From: Vandiemenella viatica
Taxonomy: Eukaryota > Arthropoda > Insecta > Orthoptera > Morabidae
Reading direction: 5' to 3'
Length of the DNA: 64,000 bases
Assembly: GCA_031002005.1 (NCBI GenBank)
Contig: CM061918.1
Location: 40,862,947 to 40,926,946 of the forward strand
Numbering within the stretch: position 1 is the first letter of the stretch; the number at the start of each line of letters is the position of its first letter. Under the pieces are notes generated by a model. That model did no database searches, had not been told where the DNA came from, and saw nothing but the letters and a program-made list of their open reading frames with translations. Shown here piece by piece: positions 55,018 through 64,000 of the stretch. Position numbers and translations under genes: made by a program.

Positions 55018-55284
55018 TTGTACGGATCAGCGCGCACCTCAGGCCACGTAACCTAGTGTAGTTTCAGCTACCTTCCAACCTGCCACGTGAAGAAGAAAGC
55101 GCTGCTGTTTCTGCAGCTGATTTTGAATTATTCAATGCGTACTGCTTACTGAACCAATAAGAAAAGAATAGACCCTGATGGGTGTTGTCATTTAATTAGA
55201 GCCGGTCGAGGTAAGTTATTGTGCCAAGTAATGCTACAAAATGCTTTTAAAAAATTGTGATACAATGGATTAGATATATTAAGT
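55018..55284. other. Unassigned stretch
   Basis: Nothing recognised between the two Harbinger remnants. Confidence 0.35.
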
Positions 55285-55584
55285 GATTTTGTTAAAGAGC
55301 CAAGTCACAAATTTGAAATTTTTTGTTGAATATCTATAGAAGACTATGAATCTCTTATAAATGAAATGGGCATTCTTATTATATAAATAATTTAAAAAAA
55401 AGATACAAACATGAGAAAGTGTATTCCTATTCAAGAACGGTTTGCAACTGCTCTCAGATTTCTTGCATGTGGAGACATGCTACACAATCCTTTAATATTT
55501 TTTAAAGAATCTACCCAAACCTTTTCAAAGTATGTTAGTGATGTTTGCACAGCGTTGTTACAGAAGTTATCACAAGAAATAAAA
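55285..55584 (+). pseudogene. Harbinger transposase N-terminal exon
   Basis: FKEPSHKFEIFC, a stop, ISIEDYESLINEMG, another stop, then KKDTNMRKCIPIQERFATAL, RFLACGDMLHNPLIFFKEST and SKYVSDVCTALLQKLSQEIK. This follows the HTH region of Harbinger transposases (KD..MR..I...ERL..TLRFLA.G.S). A GT donor (AAA|GTAAGC, GT at 55585-55586) fits the end of an exon. Two in-frame stops make it dead as it stands. Confidence 0.75.
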
Positions 55585-55792
55585 GTAAGCAATATTTATT
55601 GTAGAACGTATTTATTATATAAAAAATACTAATTTACTAAATACAATTAAGATAAACATTAATCAGGGCATTAAATTGAACCACTTAAGCATATTTTCTA
55701 CGTCCAATTCGTATAATTATTTCATTTTTAAAGTTAGTATTTTGTTTTTATAACTGGCCGTTTAGGAAGAGATGGTCTGAATTAGGTGACTG

Positions 55793-56395
55793 TTAAAGTT
55801 GAGTACAGTGTGTCACGTCTAATGATGGTTGTGGAGAAAGAGATGAATGAAAATTTGGTGACTGTTGTGAATGGTTGAACTGTTCCGTGTGTTGAAACTG
55901 CTGTGGAGAAGCAGATTGGTGGTTGGAATAATAATTAAAAGGCTGCGACTGTGAATGGAAACTTGGCGACTGTTGTGAACGGTTGAAATGTTGCATGTGT
56001 TGGAATGGTTGTGGAGAAGTAGACTGATGGTGGGAATCATAAATGAAAGGCTGTGACTGATATATTTGGGTTTCTTTTTTCTTTAACTGATAAACTAATT
56101 TATCAATTTCAAGCATCGCCATTTGTCGGATATTCTCTTGCAGTCTTATTAGTTTTTTGCACAATAAATCCGTATACAAGGCACATTCATCTCGCTCTGA
56201 CTTTTGGCTCATTTGCTTAAAATAATTGTAGGCTTCATCCATTGTTTTTTCGATATCATCCCTTTTTGAACGTTTTGGAAGACGTTTTGGCTCTTTAAAC
56301 GCATTTTCATATCTTCCAGTATCTTCCCGTTTCTTTTCATCGTTCCAAACATTCTCATTATCATCTTCTTCGGTATCTTCTTCATCTTCAAAGTC
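55793..56395 (-). CDS. Harbinger accessory (MADF/BESS-like) protein, C-terminal exon
   Basis: Preceded by an acceptor (TTTTTAG|GAC), the minus strand is open for 200 codons to the stop at 55793. Order: an acidic segment (DFEDEEDTEEDDNENVWNDE), a basic segment (KEPKRLPKRSKRDD), a helix-rich ALYTDLLCKKLIRLQENIRQ, MAMLEIDKLVYQL part like the BESS/MADF-protein tail, then about 75 residues rich in Q, S, H, F and P containing a 34-residue unit duplicated (QPF.Y.S.HQS.SPQ.FQH). It faces the transposase exon at 55285-55584. That pairing is usual for Harbinger. No MADF exon was identified upstream. Confidence 0.55.
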   Translation of the reverse strand, partial: DFEDEEDTEEDDNENVWNDEKKREDTGRYENAFKEPKRLPKRSKRDDIEKTMDEAYNYFKQMSQKSERDECALYTDLLCKKLIRLQENIRQMAMLEIDKLVYQLKKKETQIYQSQPFIYDSHHQSTSPQPFQHMQHFNRSQQSPSFHSQSQPFNYYSNHQSASPQQFQHTEQFNHSQQSPNFHSSLSPQPSLDVTHCTQL

Positions 56396-56929
56396 CTAAA
56401 AATAATTAAAAACTTCCAATTACTAAAACTATCACATGGTTCCATTGAAAACTACAGACATTGCTTTAATGCCAACCTATGGAGTTGGTACATACTTTTT
56501 ACATTTAGTAAGAACAGTTTATCGATATTTTCTTCAGTATCAGTGTGTTACTTGAAGTAACATATCATTTGGTCCAACACTACTGTTAGTAATATCCGTG
56601 CACCTCCATGAACCTAAATACAGCCTTTCTGGTAGACAACCTTTTTGTGGTAGCTACATAGCCATTAGACTTCTGGCACACACAGTATGTCACATTTCAC
56701 TATTACTAGGAACATTAACAGTAACATTACAACCATATGAAGCAGAATACTTTGCAACAGTTTCCTTATAATTTGAAGAAGGTTTTTTTTCTTCTCATCC
56801 ATCTTTATACCACATAGTTTTCGGAACAAATATCAATACGGTAATGTGAACACGCGATAAAATAAACTTTTCAAAATTTGATAGACTTTTAACCCTTTAT
56901 CCTGCCCCTTACCAAAATTCAAAACACTA
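56396..56929. other. Unassigned A+T-rich stretch
   Basis: It would lie in the intron or upstream part of the accessory gene if the model above is right. No exon was recognised. Confidence 0.35.
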
Positions 56930-57450
56930 TTTTAATGATAATCACTCTTTAAAATAATAACATAATCCAGCAAAATACTTATGGAATTTGTCATCTTGTT
57001 GACTGTCAAATGAATATGCTGTAGTGCGTAAGCATACTCCTTAGTTATTCTGTTCCTCTTCCGAGGTCTCCGAAGAGGACAATTCATTGGTGCCCTGCGA
57101 CGATAAAGTATCTTCGAGCCGAACGCCGGAAAATCATCGCAAATATCTTTGGCTTCTACGTTGACGGGAGAAAGCCAGAACTTACGATCAGCACACACAT
57201 AAAGCAACCTTCTATCATATGCATTATTATTAATATCATAATTCGAAATTAAAATAATGGGGCTCTTCCAGCATATTGTTTAAGAACTAGAAAACTTCAC
57301 AACCTCCATCTTTCATAATAAAATTCCTCAAATACAATTGCCTTATGTCTTTCACCCAAATTTTCGAAACAAAAATCAGATGGAGTAGGCTCAAAAAATT
57401 GCATTTTTGTTTTTGGAATAATCTCATACTGAATAAAATGAATCAGAAAT
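56930..57450 (-). CDS. Possible further coding exons (hypothetical)
   Basis: On the minus strand, frames at 57430-57290 read YEIIPKTKMQFFEPTPSDFC and ENLGERHKAIVFEEFYYERW. At 57230-56990 another reads LYVCADRKFWLSPVNVEAKD, ICDDFPAFGSKILYRRRAPM and a basic PLRRPRKRNR. The composition is protein-like. The stretch could belong to the Harbinger gene below or to an unrelated element. No domain is recognised, and the two frames are not joined. Confidence 0.2.
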
Positions 57451-57936
57451 GGAGTTTTTTTACCCACTTTTTCGTGTCAGTACACTTTAGTGTTCAAATA
57501 TAAAACACGTCACATACAATTACATTACATAAATAATGAAAATTCAAATTTATTTTTTTACTTTTCTTGTAATCTCGATTTCATATTCTTTTAATAATAC
57601 ATTTTTGAGACTTAAAGTTACAATGATGGATCAATAAATATTAAATTTATCTTGACTTTTATTTTAATCTGTACTTTTGAACCATAAACTACAGTTTGAA
57701 TGTCTGATCAGTTGCAAGGAAAGTGGCAATCAGATTTTTTATGACTTGCGTTCACATATTTTTCATTTTAATTTGGAAAAATGAAAAATTGAATCAGAAG
57801 CGCTGAAACGGCAGTTTTTTTCCTCTCCTGTTCCACCTTCGGTACAGTAACCAAATATACAATTTACTCTTTCTTCATTATCCATTATTTTGAAAATAAT
57901 TGAGTTTTACGCGTCAAATTGACGGTCCAAGTGCCT
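57451..57936. other. Unassigned A+T-rich stretch
   Basis: Nothing recognised. Confidence 0.35.
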
Positions 57937-58003
57937 GTGGAGGCGGCGGCCGCTCCTAATGTCGCCTGGTGGGGCGGCCGCCGCCTCCACCGCCGCGCGG
58001 CGG
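57937..58003. repeat. GC-rich double palindrome
   Basis: GTGGAGGCGGCGGCCGC (57937-57953) pairs with GCGGCCGCCGCCTCCAC (57974-57990) around a 20-base loop, and it overlaps a perfect 14-base palindrome CCGCCGCGCGGCGG (57990-58003). It stands in strongly A+T-rich DNA. Confidence 0.85.
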
Positions 58004-58196
58004 TAAGCAGCTTCGTCTGTTTTATACCTTACTGACGCGTTGACAGTACTGTGCTGTCAATAGAATTAATATGCGGAAACCAACAAGCGATCCTATTCTC
58101 ACTTGCTTTTGATCTACGGAAGATTTCTTCGCATTTCATACTTCAAAATTACTGGTCAGGATAATGTATAGAAAAATGGAAAGCATAGAAGAGATA

Positions 58197-59706
58197 TCTG
58201 GATGTTGTGGATCATTTTCCTCAATTGATGATAATATTAATAAATAAATTTCGCCAAAGCAATTGACTATTTTGTGTTTATTGGTCTCCCGTACTGCGTT
58301 TCACTTATTTTGCAGAAGCATCTTCAGCAAGTTTTTTCCTGTTAATTACGTACAAAAGTTGTAAGCAGGTTATGTTGTGTTTGGTACAGTGGAATGAATT
58401 ATTATCTAACTTATAATCAACTTACATTTTGTGGTCTCTTACATTTTGTGGTCTATTGCATTTCTTTTAGCTCCATTCTTTCGCATTTTTGGTGAGAAGT
58501 GTCTTCATTATTCAGTTTCACAACACTGCACTTTATTGCACTGTACTGTGTGTATTTTCTTGCGAATGCTCGTTCTGTTTTGTTTACTAAGCGTCGAGTA
58601 CGTGTAGTTATGCGGTGTTGATTTGTTTTTTCAGTCTTCCATTTATTTGGCGGTTTTTTTTTTTTTTTCAAATATAAATGATTTCGGTAGTTCTAGTTTT
58701 GTATGTCCTTATTTATTGTTGTTTTTCTGTGTCGATGTTTCTATTTTATTTTAGTTTCAGTGTTTTGTATAGTATTGGGTGTGTGAGGTTTGTGTATTCA
58801 TTTATTATTCGTTTTCCTTTCGTTAGTGCTTTTTGTATGTGATAGTTTTCTTGGAATGTTAGTATTTGTGGTTTGTTGTTGTTTATGGTGAGTATTTTCA
58901 TGTCTGAGTCAATATTTGTTGGGTGGTGGTTGTGTTCTTGTAAGTGTTCTGCAAATGTTGAATGGTTGTTATATTTTAGAGCTCTTATATGTTCCTTGTA
59001 TCTGGTTTCGAATCTTCTGCATGTTTGTACTATGTACTGTGCAATGAATGCGAAGCACAGTACATAGGACAAACACCATAAACAACAACAAACTACAAAT
59101 ACTAACATTCCAAGAAAACTATCACATACAAAAAAGCACTAACAGAAGGAAAACTAATAATAAATGAATACACAATCTCACACACCCAATACTATACAAA
59201 ACACTGAAACTAAAATAAAATAGAAACATCGACACAGAAAACAATAAGGACATACAAAACTACAAAAAAAAAAAAAACCTACCGAAATCATTTAAATTTG
59301 AAAAAAAAACTCAAATAAATGGAAGACTGAGAAAACAAAACAACACCGCATAATTACACAAACTCGGACGCTTAGTAAACAAAACAGAACGACCATTCGC
59401 AAGAAAATACACACAGTGCAGTGCAATAAAGTGCAGTGTTGTGAATCTGAATAATGAAGACACTTCTCACCAAAAATGCAAAAGAATGGAGCTAAAACAA
59501 ATGCAATAGACCACAAAATGTAAGTTGATTATAAGTTAGATAATAATTCATTCCACTGTACCAAACACAACATAACCTGCTTACAACTTTTGTATGTAAT
59601 TAACAGAAAAAAACCGCTGAAGATGCTTCTGCAAAAGAAGTGAAAAGCTGTACGGGAGACCAATAAATACAAAAAGTCAATTGCTTTGGCGTAATTTATT
59701 TATTAA
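58197..59706 (-). mobile_element. Penelope-like element, head-to-head pair with tail and 13-bp target duplication
   Basis: An inverted repeat (left arm from 58237, right arm to 59706) joins two 5'-truncated copies head-to-head near 59040. Each arm runs from a GIY-YIG endonuclease piece outward into a shared 3' region. CATAGAAGAGATA occurs exactly at 58184-58196 and 59707-59719. The left copy alone has an extra 40 bases (58197-58236) between the duplication and the repeat, like the tail extension known for PLEs. The right arm lacks about 130 bp of the endonuclease coding region present in the left arm. Confidence 0.88.
58746..59108 (-). pseudogene. PLE GIY-YIG endonuclease, left copy
   Basis: After an upstream part that belongs to the opposite arm, the minus frame reads AFIAQYIVQTCRRFETRYKE, HIRALKYNNHSTFAEHLQEH, NHHPTNIDSDMKIL, then QILTFQENYHIQKALTKGKR and ends THPILYKTLKLK. 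This is the C..C..QYIGQT..R....R..EH motif and the later E-containing helix of PLE endonucleases. The catalytic arginine (R of RRFETRYKEH) is kept, but the YIG glycine is V here and the paired cysteines are lost. The plus-strand arm keeps CNECEAQYIGQT at 59033-59068. Confidence 0.82.
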
Positions 59707-59800
59707 CATAGAAGAGATAGTTGAAAAAATCGAAAAATTGGCCTAAACAACAAAGAAAATTGCTAAATTTTGGCCCTTTACTTTGAAAAAATATTGATCT

Positions 59801-61435
59801 GTGAAGAACCTTCAAGAAAGACCAGAATTCAGTCAGTCAGAAGCAAGCATTAAACCTTCAAAGCCACCAGACGAGAAAGAAATACACGACATAAACCAAG
59901 GTCTCAAAAACAATAAAGCTGCAGGGGAAGATCTGATTGTAGCAGTGTTGTGGAAAGAGGCAGCTGGTCAAGTAAGGCAGGAATTGACATACTGCAGGAA
60001 ATCTGGCGAACAGAAAAAATTCCTGACGAACGGAAGAACGCACTGATACACCCATTGTACAAGAATGGTTACAGAACAGATGTGAACAATTACAGAGGAA
60101 TTTCTCTGGCAGCAGTGACATATAAGATACTCTCAAAAGCTCTTCAAAACAGAATTGAACCAGTAATAGACAAATAAATTGGAGAATACCAAGGTGGGTT
60201 CAGAAAAGGACAATCCTGTGTAGAACAGATTCCAAATATGAAAACTGTAATACGAGACAGGTTTACTAAGAACAAAAAGTATGTTGTAGTATATGTGGAC
60301 TTCAAGAATGCCTACGACTTAGTAGATAGTACTCATTACTGAACATTTTACAAGAATTTGGTGTTGACTCAAAATCGGTCAACATAACCAGGCAGACCCT
60401 CACTGGAACAAATTCAAAAGTGAAATTTATGGGAGAGATCTCAGAGGAATTTAAAATAAAAACTGGTCAGGCAGGGAGATGGGCTTTCCCCAATTCTTTT
60501 CAATTGCGTTTTGTAGAAGGTAATAAGAGTATGGGAAGAGAAACTCAGGGGAAAGGGGACTTCATCATGAGATGAGGTTCGAAGCACAAACGGGTTGGGG
60601 TAAACTATTTCACCTTCGCTGACGACATTGCAATTCTCTCTGGAAGTATAGAAACCAAACTCGAACAAATCAACCTCCTGAAAGAAAATTTAGACTTGGA
60701 TCTCATTTGACTAAATTCATTACCAATATTAGGGATTCGTGACCACAGTACTAAACACAAAGTATGGAATAATGAACAAGGTCAATAAATTTAAATATCT
60801 AGGTGAAGTGATTAAGATTAATGGGTTTTATAAGGAAGCAAACATATTAACAGCAAGAAAAGCTAGAACTAGTATATCAACTGACTAAAAATACATCCAA
60901 TAAGAAGAATCTATCAAGGAAGTAAAATCAAACACTACAACACAGTAATAAAACCAGAAGGTCTGTACGTCTCAAAATGTTTGTTCGCTATGAAAACTGG
61001 AGAAATAGAAGAGATGAATAAAAGGGAAAGGAAATTCTTGAGAAAAATTTGTGGACCAGTAAAAATTGGAAATGTTGCGTTTAGTCACCGGAGGAATAAA
61101 TATCTATACAAAGAAGAAGTTGAAAGGATGTCAGACACGATCAGAAAGAGGAGAATCAGTTTTTTTTTGGTCGCATAATGCGAATGGATAACAATAGACT
61201 TACAAAAAGAATTTTCAGTCATGTTTACAAGAGTAAGAAGGGCAACCAGTGGATCCAAGGAGTAAAGAAAGATATGATTGAGATCGGAATAACAGAAGAT
61301 TTAATACAAGATAGAACAACTTTTAGGAGATTGATCCAAAATTTCAAGGGCTTCCGGGAGAAGAAGAGGAAGAGGAAATGTAACATATGGACGGAAGAAA
61401 GAAGGAAAGGAGGAAACAGCAAACTGAAAGGATAA
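59801..61435 (+). pseudogene. RTE-like RT pseudogene 1
   Basis: Order: ASIKPSKPPDEKEIHDINQG and LKNNKAAGEDLI (pre-RT), then LQEIWRTEKIPDERKNALIH, PLYKNGYRTDVNNYRGISL, a stop at 60175, IGEYQGGFRKGQSCVEQI, YVVVYVDFKNAYDLVDS (A block, about 60286-60333), a worn GQGDGLSPILFN block, YFTFADDIAILSGSIETKLE (FADD 60615-60626), FKYLGEVIK, ERKFLRKICGPVK, and MRMDNNRLTKRIF. Stops and shifts occur throughout. It is the same broad type as 28838-29770. Confidence 0.85.
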
Positions 61436-61489
61436 ACTATTGGAAGTCAAGAAAAGAAACATCGAAATGAATGGAAGGGATTACTTTTC

Positions 61490-62660
61490 GTGGTCCTTAG
61501 ATTACCGATATCGAATAGAAAAAGAGATAGTTGGTGAAGATCAGTTTGGGTTTAGGAAAAAACGCGGTGCAAGAGAGCAATTCTGTCTTTAGCATCAATA
61601 CTTGAAGAGCGGATCAAGAAATACAAAGATACTTTTATGGCATTTGTTGGTTTAGAAAAAGATTTTGATAATCTTAGGTGGGACAAGATGTTAAAAATTT
61701 CAAAGATATCAGGTGTAAAATATCGAGATAGAAGAATACTTTATAATCTATGTAAGAATTAAACTGGCTGAGAATCATGAAAGACTTGTATCAGTTAAGA
61801 AGGGTGTGAGAGAAAATTGTAGTGTATCTCCATTAATATTTAATTTGTATGTAGAGGAAGCAATAAAAGTAAAAGAAGAATTTTAATATGGCCTAAGTGC
61901 TCACGGAGAAAAGAATCTGTTAGCTACGATTTGCTGTCAGCAGAAGAGACTAAGGATATTGAGAAGTTACTGAATGTTATTAATAAAATACTGAATGAAG
62001 ATTTTGGACTAAATATAAACCAAAGCAAAACAAAAGTGATGAAATCTAGTAGAAATTATAGGAATAGTTAACTAAATGAAAAAATATGATCGGTTGCGAT
62101 AGAAGTAGTAAATGAATTCTGCTACTTAGGAAGTAAAATTACAACTGATGGCCAAAGAAGGAATAACGTTAAAATCAGAATAGCACTAGAGAAAAGAGCT
62201 TTCATGAAAAAGAGAAAGTTTTTAGTTTCTGATATTGATCTAAGACTCAGAAGTTTTTAAAACTCTGTGTGTGGAGAACAGCACTTTATGGTAGCGAAAC
62301 TTTGACTACAGCAATACCAGCAAGAATGGAAAATCGAAGCATTTGAAATGTGGTGCTACAGAAAGATGCTGGGATCAATAAAGTATTAAAGAACGAGTTT
62401 TGGAGATGTTGTGTGAGTAAAGAACTTTGTGGAAGAGTCTTACAGAAAGAAGAGACAGGCTGGTGGGTCATATTTTGAGACATGCTGGATTAGTTAATTT
62501 GCTAGTGGAGGGAACAGTCGAAGGTAAGAACTGTAGAGGAAGACAAAGATTAGAATACATGAAGCAGATAATTTAAAATGTAGGTTGTACGGGGTATGTT
62601 AAGATGAAGAGGTTAGCATGTTAGGAAGGGATGGAGGATTGTACTAAATCAGTTGAGAGA
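61490..62660 (+). pseudogene. Non-LTR RT pseudogene 2
   Basis: DYRYRIEKEIVGEDQFGFRK near 61500, a worn DLEKAFDN block (LVEKDFDNLRWDKM-like), SVKKGVRENCSVSPLIFNLY, VEEAIKVKEEF, a destroyed FADD block, INKILNEDFGLNINQSKTKV-like, EVVNEFCYLGSKITTDGQRR, later ERRDRLVGHILRHAGL and GTVEGKNCRGRQRLEYMKQI. This is a common insect endonuclease-RT lineage, distinct from the copy just upstream. A third piece of it is at 39540-39850. Confidence 0.82.
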
Positions 62661-62794
62661 CTGGTGAGAGAAAGAGAGAAAAAACCTCATCTTAGAAGTT
62701 TATCAGTCAGGGATCCTAACCGCTCACTTGATTTGCGTCAAGGTCCACATCTGAATTTGACTCGCAACTGCTGTCGTATGTATGTTGCAATAGA
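62661..62794. other. Unassigned stretch
   Basis: Probably the 3' UTR of the preceding RT pseudogene. Nothing specific is seen. Confidence 0.3.
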
Positions 62795-63075
62795 TTGTGT
62801 CATCCCAGTACTTTTGTTATTTTGTTCTAAGCTTCCTCTGCTGGACCTCAGTAGAGTCGGTATTTCTCGAGTCAGCTCTGTGAACTGTTTATACTGAAAC
62901 ATTCCATTGCTCCACAGTAAACTGAAGAGTCACTCGTATCTCGTGTAAACGCTGTAATGGACGTGATTCGTGGGTGGCCGAGAGAAGGCGGGGAGGCTCA
63001 CAGCACCCTCTCCACTTTGCCTCCGCTGTGTCGACAGATTTGAGTGGCCGGACACAGTGTCCTGTGGGAAGCACG
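62795..63075. repeat. Dispersed repeat Y, copy 2
   Basis: It matches 33360-33640 in order: CAGTACTTTTGTTA, GGTATTTCTCGAG, AACATTCCATTG, TGTCGACAGATTTGAGTGGC, CCTGTGGGA. Family unknown. Confidence 0.5.
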
Positions 63076-64000
63076 CCTTAAACTGGGTCTCAGCCAGTCA
63101 AGTCAACGGCAGCAATAACTATCCTTTTCTCGAAGCAATTCGGACCATTTTTCTTCGCCAATTTCTTCCGTCTTATTGATGCTACATGCATCAAATTGCT
63201 AATATACACAGACATCAGCAATCTTAGTAAGCACACCAAATTTTATTTAGTACCTGTTCGTAGTTTAGACGTAAATTACACCGATTTTGTTATACACAGA
63301 CTGATGATCATCAAAACTCTAAGGTACTTCCCGTGATAGTAGAAAGCTGAAATTTGGTACGCAGATAAAAATTTACATCCAGATTATAACAGATTATTTA
63401 CACCAAACAGTGAAATCGCTTTCTACCCTAGTAACTTTATATTCTTTGGATTTTTACTGTATGCGGAATTACCAAGTTTATCTAATGTATTAAATGTTAC
63501 AGTACTTCTTTCCTCTCGTTACTCTGAAAGTTAGTGAAATTAAAAAACCGACGACGGCATCCCGGCATCAAAATTCCACTGTATTTCACGTGGTCCTAGA
63601 AACAGGTAATTTGCTACACATATATAGTTTCATTCCGAAACCATAAGTTTAATATTGGTGATTTTCTCCGGTATTTATTAATTGGAAACACAAAACGTGA
63701 AAAATTTTGGTCCATATTTGCAGGTTAATTGTTTTTTTCTGGATGGGGCTACATGCATAAAAGAAATTTAAGGCATAGAGATTTTACTTTGTTCCTATTC
63801 TTAGTTTGGAAATCAGAAGTTATTTACCTGTGGTGTTAGTCTACAGCAGCCGGCAATGTTTGGATACGGCGCACACCCATACTTGCAGGAGTGGGAGGGC
63901 ATTATTTGTAACGTATATCGATGTCTTGAGTTCTGAAATGTTCTTATCCACTGATTTTCAAATGGCATCATTACATTTGAGCGACGACTCAGAATAAACG
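63076..64000. other. Unassigned A+T-rich stretch
   Basis: CTACATGCAT occurs at about 63182 and again near 63750, with similar downstream words (TTAGT...GTTC.TA.T...TAGTTT). This suggests a diverged repeat spaced about 570 bp. Nothing else is recognised. Confidence 0.35.

Noticed and set aside
1..64000. CRISPR arrays, operons, rho-independent terminators, riboswitches and replication origins
   Set aside because: The content is that of an animal nuclear genome. The tandem repeats at 16963, 19616 and 50046 have no short conserved repeat with unique spacers.

Overview
This is about 64 kb of nuclear DNA from an animal, most likely an insect. The evidence is the mix of repeats: tRNA-headed SINEs, Jockey/CR1-type and RTE-like non-LTR elements, Penelope-like elements (PLEs), Helitrons, Tc1/mariner, hAT and PIF/Harbinger remnants, A+T-rich unique DNA, and no dense operon-like coding. 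A polyneopteran (stick insect, roach/termite or orthopteran) is a guess from the look of the commonest SINE. I see no convincing host gene. Almost every recognisable coding stretch is a broken piece of a transposable element.

Layout. 1-5.4 kb: a decayed Helitron helicase and its 3' terminus, a 238-bp inverted-repeat element, a SINE and a CR1-type reverse transcriptase (RT). 5.6-9.95 kb: a transposon end, a head-to-head PLE fragment and five SINE copies of three families. 10.6-13.6 kb: two foldback elements inside a possible hAT shell, then a G-rich TIR element. 16.1-18.85 kb: a nested stack (Tc1-like, hAT ends, Helitron, hAT transposase tail, CATG-TIR element, SINE, GC hairpin). 19.4-21.8 kb: a TA-flanked 1.2-kb element and a 3-bp-TSD element. 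23.5-24.7 kb: two transposase-like fragments. 28.8-31.4 kb: RT debris and nested G-rich TIR elements. 33.6-36.2 kb: CR1 pieces, one of them inserted in the TIR of a mariner-type element. 37.0-45.3 kb: PLE, RTE and CR1 pieces, including a 2.2-kb minus-strand endonuclease-RT copy. 46.1-47.2 kb: SINE, foldback and mariner-type elements. 48.5-56.4 kb: a run of PIF/Harbinger elements with transposase and MADF-like remnants. 58.2-59.7 kb: a head-to-head PLE with target duplication and tail. 59.8-62.7 kb: two different non-LTR RT pseudogenes.

The genes do not form a pathway; the window is a record of successive, often nested insertions. The most interesting points are the PLE architecture, with a hairpin resembling a hammerhead ribozyme core recurring in all hairpin-bearing PLE pieces; the Harbinger cluster; and two TIR families I cannot place. 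Boundaries of old repeats are approximate, and all family names come from motif reading without database searches.
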